64,000 bases of DNA from an uncultured Prevotellaceae bacterium (GCA_900543815.1 UQST01000013.1:1-64000); one strand, 5' to 3'; shown: positions 19,001-26,919, counted from the first letter of the stretch. Notes: a model not told the origin generated them from the sequence alone. Made by a program: numbers and translations.

Positions 19001-20254
19001 GATGACGCTCACGTTGCCTCCCTGGCGTGAGATATAGCGCTGGGTGCACATGTTCTGTATGGCAAAGTCGTTGCCCACCTTCACCAGCGTCCAGTACTGA
19101 GAGAGTTTGTCTTCCTTGAGAGCCTCACAGCTGACGTTGTGTGAGTTGGTTCCCTCGTTCATGTAAGTCTTGTAGTTGATGTTGTGGATGCGGTAGTACT
19201 TGCCTGCCTGAGGAATCTTGTACTTGCTGTTGGCCATCAGATCTTCCTTCACCTTGTCCAGGTCGAAGTTCTCCACAAGCGTTATGGTCCAGTCGCAACC
19301 ATCATCTCCTTCGCGTGTCCACTTGTACAGCGAGGTTCCGTCATTGCCCAGGTTGAGACATTCCTTGCCCGAGAAGTCGGCGTTGGAAGCAATATTGATG
19401 TAGCTGGAGTTGTTTGCGTTGTTCACGCTGCCCTCGATGTAGAGCCTTGCAGCGCTTGTGCCGGGAGTGCGGAAGTCGTTTCCGGGGGTGAGGAAAGCGC
19501 CTGTGCTGGCATTGCGCAGCGTGTATCCGTCGCCGCTCTTGTTCAGTATCCACACCTGTGCCAGGTCGGTCTCCAGCGCCTGAGTTCCCTGTACCTTGTC
19601 GCCTATCTGTGCCAGGTTGGCGGTGGGAGTGCGTCGGCTGGTGAGTCGCACCAGTCCGCCTTTGCCTAATACATATTTAATATAGGCGTTGCCGGTGAGC
19701 TCTCCGGTGCTCTTGAGTATGGCTTCACGTATGGTCCAGTCGCGGTCGCCGTTGAGCGAACCTGTAGAGGTGGTGCCAGTGAGTGCGCCGTTGTTGTCCT
19801 GCAGGATGTATCGGCCATTGCTGCGCAGTATCCAGTGGCCTGCGTTGTCGTTGAATGGATTGATGGTGTAGCCGCTTGAGGAGACAGGAGTCTGCAGGGT
19901 GCTCTTGTCGCTGGTGGGCTTGATGAGTCCGAAGTAGCGGCCTCGTGCGGTCTTCAGATAATACTTGCCCTCGGTGTCTGTGCTCTCCAGCTGCACCAGA
20001 TAGCCCAGATTGGAGTCTGCTTCCAGTCCGTGGGGAGAGGTGGTGGTGAGGCCAAGGGTGTTGTTGTTGCCTTCTCGGATGAAGCGTCCAGTGCCTGTGC
20101 AGCTGATGAAATACCACTTTCCGGTCTCCAGGCTGGTGACGGTATTGCCCATGGACAGCACCTTTCCCGAGAAGTCTTCTGTCTCTGCCCAGGTGTGGAC
20201 AGTGCCTGCCAATGCCAATAGCATCGTAAGCAGAAGGGTGTAGAGTTTGTTCAT
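16079..20254 (-). CDS. Secreted M60-like (enhancin-type) metallopeptidase, copy 2
   Basis: The start at 20254 gives MNKLYTLLLTMLLALAGTVH as signal peptide; the longer frame to 20332 would begin inside a terminator. The product has 1391 residues, exactly as in copy 1, and the zinc motif is at the same place: His832-Glu-Met-Gly-His836 with Glu849. Trefoil-like repeats precede the catalytic region, and a T9SS tail (VYDLQGRRVTRINQPGIYII) ends it. Differences from copy 1 are spread throughout, notably in the ligand-binding N-terminal part. Unlike copy 1 it is followed by a strong terminator and has no DUF6057/PD40 genes behind it. No promoter element is clear in the 22 bases between the ATG and the upstream terminator T-run. 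Confidence 0.9.
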   Translation of the reverse strand: MNKLYTLLLTMLLALAGTVHTWAETEDFSGKVLSMGNTVTSLETGKWYFISCTGTGRFIREGNNNTLGLTTTSPHGLEADSNLGYLVQLESTDTEGKYYLKTARGRYFGLIKPTSDKSTLQTPVSSSGYTINPFNDNAGHWILRSNGRYILQDNNGALTGTTSTGSLNGDRDWTIREAILKSTGELTGNAYIKYVLGKGGLVRLTSRRTPTANLAQIGDKVQGTQALETDLAQVWILNKSGDGYTLRNASTGAFLTPGNDFRTPGTSAARLYIEGSVNNANNSSYINIASNADFSGKECLNLGNDGTSLYKWTREGDDGCDWTITLVENFDLDKVKEDLMANSKYKIPQAGKYYRIHNINYKTYMNEGTNSHNVSCEALKEDKLSQYWTLVKVGNDFAIQNMCTQRYISRQGGNVSVIYSTQEAKPTQGFIMRNNGDESTYNYYIVDEGSRGLHCDQASNVVGWNTNGLVTSTWGFEEVQLTDEFIQQGRDELNAFNNLKANIGTYNKALAKLFKDKACTTLKDNIQALTDEQLEANADYHILPDAIKAMVKKVKNNTWQVYTRDNGYSRDFEKFFRVRDDYKVYSNHSRMNQTAYAGSRYAFGKLSGPTGIVGKTGDIIYIYVDQQPSSDCTLQLEVVKDSNAPGAHQTGSTYRLNAGLNMVVMNEPSTLYVFYQLNDPEKYLANYPDMKIHIEGGELQGYFDLTRGMTNEDWMLLREKLLDKSNIINMKGDRVVHVMLCDLVKKALANSNNEMEGIVRVWNKICQSEDELMGFEEHLKGRFRNIWNAFSADHGYMYATNYGTYYSDGTLNSILNYKNLTTNSGTMWGPSHEMGHNHQDLINVVGATEVSNNLFANVNVFLQGVSTTRGNAVHDALNYFADGKSWFDMSIWTQTRMYFQLYLYYHAQGHNPRFYQTLFKLLREDPMSKRSGDYDSSLKNGSGKAVGGYITYGRQNYLHLAKKICDAAQADLSEFFEVYGFFHPQEKRYIGDYNDYWVTTTQKDIDEAKAYMHRYPKGPNIIFIDDRVKESPTIKNGPLEGKPSRDVRVDYESNETRRIGYSDVGQWGDFVDDYTTNGYYYLTSYSQGKTTYRMFGSGAIGYKIYNSEGKLVFLSNKNTFTLPNNVVNKLGDNFTIMAAEGNGYDVIVPYAPKAYRGEIIAYYAGNPTPHKVYYYGTGEKGESRISELPANSVAYIVEPDDEKKAPTAGLLAQTNVVNSDMKAQSLVVDGEKPFFIPTAFTAEKATFTKGGTLHQALSLPFDVKEGYVGVLEGVHLKKDRQTAPAGKPVIFKGKVNLTATDTQVIPGTWGSSTGGCVLNASGTEVVASTGNNTPFTYVWEDAFVIDATSINSVLEEDAEGQNKVYDLQGRRVTRINQPGIYIINGKKTLVK

Positions 20255-20276
20255 TTTGGCGTAATTGATATTGTTG

Positions 20277-20319
20277 AAAAGGAAAAAAAGAAGCCCACTC
20301 CGCATACCGGAGCGGGCTT
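20277..20319 (-). terminator. Terminator after partner copy 2, just before M60 copy 2
   Basis: On the minus strand GAAGCCC-CTCCG pairs with CGGAG-GGGCTTC (20319-20289) and is followed by seven T. It ends transcription from partner copy 2 and stands only about 22 bases before the ATG of M60 copy 2. Confidence 0.88.
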
Positions 20320-20343
20320 CCGCAGTTGTCATTCTCTGTTTTC

Positions 20344-20381
20344 GGAGTGTCTGGATAGCCTCGCGGCCTTCCAGACACTCC
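20344..20381 (-). terminator. Second hairpin after partner copy 2
   Basis: GGAGTGTCTGGA (20344-20355) pairs perfectly with TCCAGACACTCC (20370-20381). It stands between the gene stop at 20472 and the main terminator. There is no T-run on the minus strand, so it may protect the mRNA 3' end. Confidence 0.55.
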
Positions 20382-20386
20382 TTTCA

Positions 20387-20475
20387 TTAACCATTAACTT
20401 TACTTTCGTTCAAACATATTGTCGTTTCGGGAATTCCAATGATAGCCTTTCGGCTCTCCTTGTTATTCCGCTCAC
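20387..20475 (-). repeat. Degenerate copy of the 3'-end repeat
   Basis: TTAACC recurs at 20387 and 20476, 89 bases apart. The sequence between shares blocks such as GATAGCCTTTCGGCTCTCCT and TTGTTATTCCGCTCACTTAA with the 88-bp units at 11611-11786. The left unit ends in a decayed copy of the coding tail (TTAACCATTAACTTT). Confidence 0.7.
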
Positions 20476-23400
20476 TTAACCATCACCTTTACTCCACCGA
20501 TGATGTAGAGGCCGCGACCCATAGCTCTTACGTCGCTGATGGTGCCGTTCTTCTTCACCAGTTTGCCGTCGATGGTGTAGATGTCATTGCGGTTGTTGAG
20601 TACGGTGGTCACCTTCTCGATGGCGTTGGGATCACGTGTCAGAGTGAATACCAAGTCGTAATCCTCAGCGTTGAAGTTCTCGATGGTGTTCTCTGCGGGT
20701 ACGATGTAGGCGGTGTTGGCGCTCACGTCACGTGTGCTCTTGAAGCCCTTCATACCGGCAGCCTCCTCAAAGTGGTTGCCCTCCTGGCCGAAGTTACCAC
20801 CTGCTACCACCACGTTCTTGTACTCATCCACCCACTTGTAGGCGTATGTACCGTGGATACCATTGATGGTGTCGGGCTCAGCGGCAAATGGCTCGTTGCT
20901 CAGAGTAAGCTCCTCTGCCTCCTTCTCCACTTCCTTGTCGAATGACTTGGTATCACCATTGATGTAGAGAACAGGCTGTCCGGGCTTGGCCTCCTCAATC
21001 TTCTTGAAGGCGAGGCTGATCTCTGTGTCGTTGATAGAAGCACCCTGGTACTCGAAGATCTCACCCAGAGAGGGCTTGTAGCCAATGCCGTAGCACCAGA
21101 ACTGCATGCTGTTGGGCATTATCTTCAGCTTGGCTGTCTCAGGCATTTCTTCACCTTCCTGGTCCTCTACCTCGTCGATGAAGAAGGCGCTGTTGGTGTT
21201 GATGCCATCGGCATTCCATGTTACCAGTGAGTGACCAGACCTGGCTGCGTGCAGATATACAGGCTCGTCATAGAGCTCCTTACCGTCGATAGAACGTGCG
21301 TGGATGACGCACTTGCCCAGACCTACAGCCTTCACGTCGAACAGACCTGGCTTGATGCCCAGTGTGATCCACTCGCTGCGTGCACCAACGCCTACATACA
21401 GGCCGCTCTTGTGCTGGATATAGTATGCGCTGTCGCCTGCTGCTATGAAGCGGAATGAAGCCTGGTCATAGGTGTCGAGAACAGTGGTGGGATCCACGAA
21501 GCGCAGGTTCTGACCAATGGCAATCTCGTTCAGGCTGAGGGGAGTCACCAGCTTTTTGGTCTCATCTACGGTTACTTCGTCGGCAGTTGCCAGTACGTTG
21601 TTGAAGAAGGCACCGATGTTGTTGTCGTTGGTGTTACCCTTGTCCCAACCATACTTGTCGTAGTTCTCCTCGCTGTCATAGCGGAATGAGTACCACTTGC
21701 CGGTCTGTACCTTGTTGGCAGAAGCCAGGATGTTGTCGGCTGTCTCAGTAATATTGGCAGCATACTCGTCCACTTTCTCCTGTGTGAAGATACCTGCCTT
21801 CAGGTAGGCGTTGGCCTCGGCAATCAGAGCGCTCAGTGCGCCACCGCCTGCACCCTCTGTCCACTGACCGGGGTTAGAACCGAGTACGATGATGTCGGCC
21901 GCACTCTTCTTGTTGTTGATGGTGCTCACCAGGTCGTTGATGTTGACCAGCTTCTCCAGGAATGCATTCACAGCACCTTCCAGTGCGAGGATGTCTTCCT
22001 TGGTCAGCTCTTCGGTATCCAGGCCGTGTGCCTTCTGCAGTTCTGTCTCCAGAGTGGTGGCTACTTCGCCCATCTGAGCAAACTGAGTCTTGCCGTCTAT
22101 CACAGCGGGATAGAGCTGGAAGCGTGCCATGTGGGCATATCCACGTGTAGATTTGATTCCAGAACCAGCAGTATTGTCGATATAGAAGCGCAGATACTTG
22201 TAGCCGCCCAGTGTGGTAACCAGCTCGCTGCGAACGTCTGCCTGACCGTTGTACCAAGGTGTGTTCAGGCTGTCGATACGTGTCCAGCTGGCCTCTGACT
22301 CGTCTGCCAGAGATGCCTCATCGTTAGAACCATATACTGTCATGGCTGTGATGTGGTCGTTGGCTGCGTTGCGGCGCTTGATATAAGCCTGGATCTGGGT
22401 ACCTTCAGCAATAGGGTCGTCCAGAGTCACCTGGAACCAGTGTGTGTGAGCAGGCACAGAAGAAGTCCAGTCACTGTGCCAGTATGTTGCATCGTTGCCG
22501 TCAAACAGGTTGTTGAATGAGCTGCCCTGCGGACCCTCCTTTTCTTCTGGGCAGGTGAAGGGGCTTGAGAACTGCTCGCCTCTGTTGAGGATGCCCTCGC
22601 CATATGTTACTGTGAAGGCATCGTTCTTGGCTGCTGCCATGGCAGAGTCACCTGTGGCAATCAGTCTCTCATAGCGCTTCACCATCTTCTCGTGGTCCTT
22701 GAAGGGAGCATACTCCTCCACGAGACGGTTCACGGTCTCGTCATCTACGGGATCCAGAATCCACTGTGACTCACCTGTCCAGGGCTGCCATCCCACCACA
22801 TCACCGCTTACGCCGGCACCATTGTTGTGTCCGCCGCAGTGTGTGTAGCTGTGTGTGCCGCCGCCAATCTTGCGGAAAGAGATCACCACTCTGCCGTCGT
22901 CTGTACGTCTGATGAGCAGGAACTCCATGTTCATGTCGCTCTCCTTGGCCAGTGTGGCTGTCTTGCCCTTATCGATATAGTTGATGACGCCGTCGGTAGC
23001 AAGGTTCTTCACCTTGAACACATTCTCGTCAATCTTCTCCAGATGCCACAGGAAGCGGCAGTCGGTAGAGTCCAGGTTGGCCCACTTCACCTGCATGGGG
23101 TCCAGTGTGGCGTACATTGCCTTGGTGGGATGAGTGGTCACCTCCTCGGTGTATTCGTTGCCGTCCGCATCTACCTTGGGCACTGTGGTGGTGTTGGTCC
23201 ATGAGAAGGTGCTCACGATACGGTAGTTGCCGCTGTTGACCACCAGCTTCACCTCCTTTGACTTGAAGTATGCCCAGCCGTCGTCGATAGCCTTGAACTC
23301 AGCTTTTATCTCCTCGTTGGTCAGCTCGTCATTCTCGCCTGTGGCAAAGTCAAATACGTTCTGGATGTGTGCCAGCCATGCATCATACTCCTCCTGAGTG

Positions 23401-24083
23401 ATGTCATACTGACCCACTTCTGTACCTATGTCCAGCTTCTTGTTGCCTGTCAGGTAAGCGTCATACTTATCTACATATTCACCGGCTGTGTTGAGCAGCG
23501 ATGTGCGCTCGTCCATATCGGTGAGTGTAATGGGATAGATGGTCCAGGTGTTGTTGCCGCCTGATTGTGTGATCTTGCCTTCACCCCAGGGTGAAAGGTC
23601 GTTGCCCTTACCGTTGTTATCCACACGGGCCTGGAAGTCAGCTACGTTCACACCGAAGTTGCCGGGCTCGTCGTTGATGTTGTAAACGTTGAACAGGGCA
23701 GCCTTCTCGGGATCAGAAGAGGTGAAGAGCTCCTCTGTCATCCAGTTGCCGGTACCGAACTGGATCTTGTAGATGCCCTCCAGCTCGGTGGAGATGAAGC
23801 GTACCAGGTAGAGAGCCTTCTTTGTAGCCTCGTCGCCGGTAGTCACTACATCGATACCATTAGACATACGTACGCGACGCTCGGAGCAGTTGTCGTCTGC
23901 CCAATAGCCACCGCCATTACGCTTGTTGAATACCAGATACCACTCTGTGTCGGGTGTCATGGTCTCCGCTGCTTCTTCGTAATCCACTGCCTTCAGCTTC
24001 AGCTCGTCGAGCTGTGCCATTGCTGGCAGGCTGAACAGTGCTACAAACAGCAACGTCAAGAGAGATGTAATCTTACTTCTCAT
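20472..24083 (-). CDS. Secreted discoidin-domain partner protein, copy 2
   Basis: A 1203-residue paralogue of the gene at 11785, with the same order of parts. It has a signal peptide (MRSKITSLLTLLFVALFSLP), trefoil-like N-terminal segments (EWYLVFNKRNGGGYWADDN), helical linkers and a discoidin-type domain (FNNLFDGNDATYWHSDWTSS, about residues 515-675). It ends in a T9SS tail (GRGLYIIGGVKVMVK). No active-site motif is visible. It is the first gene of the duplicated block in transcription order, with a promoter-like site at 24203-24196 and two hairpins behind it. Equal length with dispersed substitutions argues for an old duplication kept under selection. Glycan or protein binding is the best guess. 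Confidence 0.8.
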   Translation of the reverse strand: MRSKITSLLTLLFVALFSLPAMAQLDELKLKAVDYEEAAETMTPDTEWYLVFNKRNGGGYWADDNCSERRVRMSNGIDVVTTGDEATKKALYLVRFISTELEGIYKIQFGTGNWMTEELFTSSDPEKAALFNVYNINDEPGNFGVNVADFQARVDNNGKGNDLSPWGEGKITQSGGNNTWTIYPITLTDMDERTSLLNTAGEYVDKYDAYLTGNKKLDIGTEVGQYDITQEEYDAWLAHIQNVFDFATGENDELTNEEIKAEFKAIDDGWAYFKSKEVKLVVNSGNYRIVSTFSWTNTTTVPKVDADGNEYTEEVTTHPTKAMYATLDPMQVKWANLDSTDCRFLWHLEKIDENVFKVKNLATDGVINYIDKGKTATLAKESDMNMEFLLIRRTDDGRVVISFRKIGGGTHSYTHCGGHNNGAGVSGDVVGWQPWTGESQWILDPVDDETVNRLVEEYAPFKDHEKMVKRYERLIATGDSAMAAAKNDAFTVTYGEGILNRGEQFSSPFTCPEEKEGPQGSSFNNLFDGNDATYWHSDWTSSVPAHTHWFQVTLDDPIAEGTQIQAYIKRRNAANDHITAMTVYGSNDEASLADESEASWTRIDSLNTPWYNGQADVRSELVTTLGGYKYLRFYIDNTAGSGIKSTRGYAHMARFQLYPAVIDGKTQFAQMGEVATTLETELQKAHGLDTEELTKEDILALEGAVNAFLEKLVNINDLVSTINNKKSAADIIVLGSNPGQWTEGAGGGALSALIAEANAYLKAGIFTQEKVDEYAANITETADNILASANKVQTGKWYSFRYDSEENYDKYGWDKGNTNDNNIGAFFNNVLATADEVTVDETKKLVTPLSLNEIAIGQNLRFVDPTTVLDTYDQASFRFIAAGDSAYYIQHKSGLYVGVGARSEWITLGIKPGLFDVKAVGLGKCVIHARSIDGKELYDEPVYLHAARSGHSLVTWNADGINTNSAFFIDEVEDQEGEEMPETAKLKIMPNSMQFWCYGIGYKPSLGEIFEYQGASINDTEISLAFKKIEEAKPGQPVLYINGDTKSFDKEVEKEAEELTLSNEPFAAEPDTINGIHGTYAYKWVDEYKNVVVAGGNFGQEGNHFEEAAGMKGFKSTRDVSANTAYIVPAENTIENFNAEDYDLVFTLTRDPNAIEKVTTVLNNRNDIYTIDGKLVKKNGTISDVRAMGRGLYIIGGVKVMVK

Positions 24084-24195
24084 AATGTTGTTTGTTTAGT
24101 GAGTAATATTGTAGTTTCTTTTCTCTTTCTTTTCTTTGTCTTGTACAATGTCGTCTTCTGCCGCTAAAAAGGGTCAAGCAACATCGTTGCACTTG

Positions 24196-24203
24196 CAAAT
24201 ATA
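24196..24203 (-). promoter_or_regulatory. Promoter -7 element of partner copy 2
   Basis: TATATTTG on the minus strand fits TAnnTTTG. It would leave an untranslated leader of roughly 105 bases before the ATG at 24083. No clear -33 element is present. Confidence 0.4.
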
Positions 24204-24316
24204 GGTCAACACATTGTATTATTTGTCGGGGGGGCATTTTTCTTCGGACATTTAACTCTATTTAACAATTCAGAGGGGCTTGCTGTCAAAAGGGACGAGA
24301 AAATGTCGATGATTTG

Positions 24317-24348
24317 TTTGGGCGACTTTCGTGAAATGCCTAACTTTG
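24317..24348 (+). promoter_or_regulatory. Canonical Bacteroidetes promoter
   Basis: TTTG at 24317-24320, exactly 20 bases, then TAACTTTG at 24341-24348. This fits the -33/-7 pattern of the primary sigma factor in Bacteroidetes and points to the plus-strand gene at 24450. The rest of the 366-base divergent spacer 24084-24449 shows only the minus-strand element at 24196-24203. Confidence 0.7.
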
Positions 24349-24449
24349 TAGAAACAAATCCCTAAGCGGGCAAAACGGGCGCGAGAGGTTCTGTTCTTCG
24401 GCGCCGGCAGTTTCGTGCGGGCAGGGGAGGAGCAAAAACTGAGTGCAAA

Positions 24450-24977
24450 ATGAACATGCTGGACAATCCCTTGGTGTGGCTTATGCGCATCCGCCATCGC
24501 TGCGGCTATGGTGTACACTCGCCGTTTGCCTTCCGTTTCCTCACCGATGTGGTGTATGAGCGCACACCCTATTATGCCTACAGCACGCTCGATGCGTCGC
24601 TGCCGCTGGCCTATAGCATGCGCAGGCAGAAGGGGCTGCATCTGATGTTCAGAATAGCCAACTGGCTGCAGCCTGCTGTTGCCGTGCTGTCCCAGGGAGC
24701 CTGTCACACCCGCCGCTATCTGCTGGCTGGCTGCCGGCGCACCCTTGTATTGGCCGATGCACCCGCCCAGGGAGCCGACCTCATAGTGCTGCGCGAGCCC
24801 GATGAGCGGGCTGCACAAATGGTGAGGGCAGGTGGCGTGCTCATCCTTGACAATCTGCAGCAGCATCGGGAGTGGTTTCGCCGTTTGCCTGCAACAGTAA
24901 CCTTTGACTTGTATGACTTGGGTGTGGCCATCTACGAAGAACGCCTCACCAAACAACACTACATAATAAACTTCTGA
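24450..24977 (+). CDS. Conserved Bacteroidetes protein, methyltransferase-like
   Basis: A 175-residue protein without signal peptide. The opening YGVHSPFAFRFLTDVVYE is a signature I associate with a conserved Bacteroidetes family annotated as hypothetical or SAM-methyltransferase-like. A segment GADLIVLREPDERAAQMVRA then GGVLILDNLQQHREWFRRL resembles the late strands of a Rossmann methyltransferase, but the glycine-rich SAM loop is not clear. The stop TGA is immediately followed by the ATG of the adenosyltransferase, so the two form an operon. A second start at 24456 (MLDNP) is possible. The enzymatic role is unproven. Confidence 0.7.
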   Translation: MNMLDNPLVWLMRIRHRCGYGVHSPFAFRFLTDVVYERTPYYAYSTLDASLPLAYSMRRQKGLHLMFRIANWLQPAVAVLSQGACHTRRYLLAGCRRTLVLADAPAQGADLIVLREPDERAAQMVRAGGVLILDNLQQHREWFRRLPATVTFDLYDLGVAIYEERLTKQHYIINF

Positions 24978-25535
24978 ATGAAAAAGAGTAACGTATATAC
25001 CTGCACCGGCGATGGCGGGCAGACTTCGCTTGCCGACGGTACCCGCGCCAGCAAGTGTTGTGCGCGGCTGGAGAGTTATGGCGAAGTGGATGAACTCAAC
25101 TGCCACGTGGGACTCTTGCTTTCGCTGGTGGCCAATGAGCAGATAGAGGAGATGCTGCTGGAGGTGCAGAGGACGCTCTTCAGCGTGGGAGCCATGCTGG
25201 CCACACCGCCTCAGGCTGCCCATGCAGTACGCCATGCGGTCACCGACCAGCAGGTACATGCCCTGGAGCATACTATCGACCTGTTGCACGACGGACTGCC
25301 GCCCTGGCGCGGATTTACCCTTCCGGGAGGCACCCAGGCAGCCTCGCAAGCCCAGGTGTGCAGGGCTGTCTGCCGCAGGGCAGAACGCCGCATCTGCACC
25401 CTTGCCGAGATGGAGGGAGGAGTGGATTCTTGCTTGCTGGCCTACGTCAACCGCCTGAGTGACATGTTCTATGTATTGGCACTCCGACTGAATTATCTTG
25501 ACGGGAAAGAAGAAAAAATGTGGCTTCAGAGATAG
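24978..25535 (+). CDS. Cob(I)alamin adenosyltransferase (PduO/EutT-type ATR)
   Basis: A 185-residue protein of the PduO-type family, which transfers the adenosyl group of ATP to cob(I)alamin to make coenzyme B12. The ATP-binding N-terminus (VYTCTGDGGQTSLADGTRASK) and the following ESYGEVDELNCHVGLLLS are typical. CRRAERRICTLAE and AYVNRLSDMFYVLAL are the conserved C-terminal helices with the Arg pair that contacts ATP. The length is normal and the protein is cytoplasmic. It starts directly after the stop of the upstream gene and has no separate promoter. Confidence 0.93.
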   Translation: MKKSNVYTCTGDGGQTSLADGTRASKCCARLESYGEVDELNCHVGLLLSLVANEQIEEMLLEVQRTLFSVGAMLATPPQAAHAVRHAVTDQQVHALEHTIDLLHDGLPPWRGFTLPGGTQAASQAQVCRAVCRRAERRICTLAEMEGGVDSCLLAYVNRLSDMFYVLALRLNYLDGKEEKMWLQR

Positions 25536-25553
25536 AGTGTGAAGAAATAGTTG

Positions 25554-25561
25554 TATATTTG
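25554..25561 (+). promoter_or_regulatory. Promoter -7 element of the DUF2795 gene
   Basis: TATATTTG, 46 bases before the ATG at 25608, fits TAnnTTTG. The expected upstream TTTG is not obvious. Confidence 0.45.
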
Positions 25562-25607
25562 CGCCCCGAATTCAAGAAAAAGCGTTAAATATATAATATA
25601 ATAAGGT

Positions 25608-25829
25608 ATGTACTGGACACTGGAACTGGCATCGCGCCTGGATGACGCACCCTGGCCCGCCACCAAGGAGGAGCTTATTGACTACGCCACACGCAGTGGC
25701 GCACCCATGGAAGTTATCGAAAACCTCTCAGAGATAGAGGATGAGGGTGAGGTGTATGAGACCATCGAGGACATCTGGCCCGACTATCCTTCAAAGGAGG
25801 ACTTCCTCTTCAACGAAGACGAGTACTAA
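25608..25829 (+). CDS. DUF2795 small acidic protein
   Basis: A 73-residue acidic, soluble protein that matches the conserved Bacteroidetes DUF2795 family (MYWTLELASRLDDAPWPATK, then GAPMEVIENL and EDIWPDYPSKEDFLFNEDEY). Its length is the family norm. Function is unknown. Its last 20 coding bases (25805-25824) recur exactly at 27028-27047, after the toxin-antitoxin cassette, so this 3' end may be an integration or recombination site. A hairpin follows at 25869-25913. Confidence 0.88.
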   Translation: MYWTLELASRLDDAPWPATKEELIDYATRSGAPMEVIENLSEIEDEGEVYETIEDIWPDYPSKEDFLFNEDEY

Positions 25830-25868
25830 TCACTCATAAGCTGACTCTTTCAGCTTGAGGCGTTAAAT

Positions 25869-25913
25869 ATAAGCGGCATAGGAGTTGCATTACAGCATTC
25901 CTATACCGCTTAT
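25869..25913 (+). terminator. Terminator after the DUF2795 gene
   Basis: ATAAGCGGCATAGGA (25869-25883) pairs with TCCTATACCGCTTAT (25899-25913) with one mismatch, followed by TTAGTTT. Confidence 0.7.
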
Positions 25914-25990
25914 TTAGTTTGCATGCCGCTTGGTTATGCTTGTAGAGACTTGCCAGAAGAGAGAATGTTAAAAAGACATTTGGGATAAAA

Positions 25991-26036
25991 TATGCAACCT
26001 ATAAGTTGCATATTTCGTTTTAAGTGTCTATATTTG
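25991..26036 (+). promoter_or_regulatory. Palindromic operator and promoter of the toxin-antitoxin pair
   Basis: TATGCAAC (25991-25998), six bases, then GTTGCATA (26005-26012) is a perfect inverted repeat. Its right arm supplies a TTG that stands about 20 bases before TATATTTG (26029-26036), a good -7 element. A repressor bound to the palindrome would cover the -33 region. The XRE-type antitoxin encoded downstream is the obvious candidate, by analogy with other autoregulated toxin-antitoxin operons. Confidence 0.6.
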
Positions 26037-26056
26037 CATCATGAAACATATTATAT

Positions 26057-26614
26057 ATGAAATTTGTTAGAGCTATAGCAGGTTTTAATCATCTTTGGGC
26101 AGTCAGAGATGATGCAAAAGAAGCGGATGAGTTGACAATGCTTTTCCGTGAATGGAGTAATGCCAACTATTTGCTAGACTTCTTTCTTGCCAATATAGAC
26201 GATTTACAAGGATTCTTTCATGTTGAGAAGATAAGTGATGCTATTAAAGACACGATGGAAGATGCGAGAGTTCTTGAACGCCTGATATTAGACTTCCCAT
26301 ATACTGAGCAACTGGACGGACTTTTTCATCCATTGAGTCTGACAGACAACAGAATACATGAACTGACGCGTGAAAAAGCGCGTAATTGGGATAGAGAACG
26401 ACATGCAAGTTGGCTTCGGATATATGCCATAAGGATAGAACCTAATGTCTATATTGTAACTGGCGGAGCCATAAAACTCACAGCAGCAATGCAAGACAGA
26501 GAACATACCCAAATAGAATTAGACAAGCTCAATGCTTGCCGAAACTACTTGCAGCAGAATGGTGTCTTTGATAAAGACAGTTTCGTGGACTTTTTTGAGG
26601 AGGATTTGTTATGA
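26057..26614 (+). CDS. Probable type II toxin (RelE/HigB-like)
   Basis: A 185-residue protein without signal peptide or membrane segment. The C-terminal third (WLRIYAIRIEPNVYIVTGG followed by AIKLTAAMQ) has the beta-strand pattern of RelE/HigB-type mRNA interferases, and the tail carries DKLNACRNYLQQNG. The N-terminal part is longer than in classic HigB, a form I recall from Bacteroidetes toxins paired with XRE antitoxins. Toxin before antitoxin is the HigBA order. The stop overlaps the antitoxin start by 4 bases (ATGA). Codon choice is AT-rich relative to neighbours, which suggests transfer. Toxicity is inferred from family and context. Confidence 0.7.
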   Translation: MKFVRAIAGFNHLWAVRDDAKEADELTMLFREWSNANYLLDFFLANIDDLQGFFHVEKISDAIKDTMEDARVLERLILDFPYTEQLDGLFHPLSLTDNRIHELTREKARNWDRERHASWLRIYAIRIEPNVYIVTGGAIKLTAAMQDREHTQIELDKLNACRNYLQQNGVFDKDSFVDFFEEDLL

Positions 26615-26916
26615 AAGAGAAGACATTAAGATTTCTTGAGAGCAATCTCAGTAGTGAGCCTTCTGCATTTGCTGAAGAAGCAAAATGGAGACAAGACAAT
26701 GAAGTGTGGCTTAAATGGTCGCAAGGCATTGCCATGAAGATCATTGATTATATGCAGGAACACAAACTCTCGCGTGCGGACATCGCATCACGCCTTGGTT
26801 GTTCTCCGCAATATGTCAGCAAGATATTGTCTGGTCATACAAACTTCTCATTCAAGAGTATAGCGGAGATAGAGAAGTGTCTGAACATTCGTATTATGGA
26901 GGCATCCTTCGCATGA
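26611..26916 (+). CDS. XRE-family antitoxin / autorepressor
   Basis: A 101-residue protein with a clear helix-turn-helix: KLSRADIASRLGCSPQYVSK followed by ILSGHTNFSFKSIAEIEKCL (about residues 50-92). The N-terminal half probably binds the toxin. It overlaps the toxin gene by 4 bases and is followed by a terminator (26920-26948). As in HigA-type systems it should neutralise the toxin and repress the operon through the palindrome at 25991-26012. It shares the low G+C of the toxin gene. Confidence 0.8.
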   Translation: MKEKTLRFLESNLSSEPSAFAEEAKWRQDNEVWLKWSQGIAMKIIDYMQEHKLSRADIASRLGCSPQYVSKILSGHTNFSFKSIAEIEKCLNIRIMEASFA

Positions 26917-26919
26917 TAA

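Noticed and set aside
2899..24083. A classical SusC/SusD polysaccharide utilisation locus
   Set aside because: No SusC-like TonB receptor, SusD lipoprotein or hybrid sensor is found in the window, so that label is not justified.
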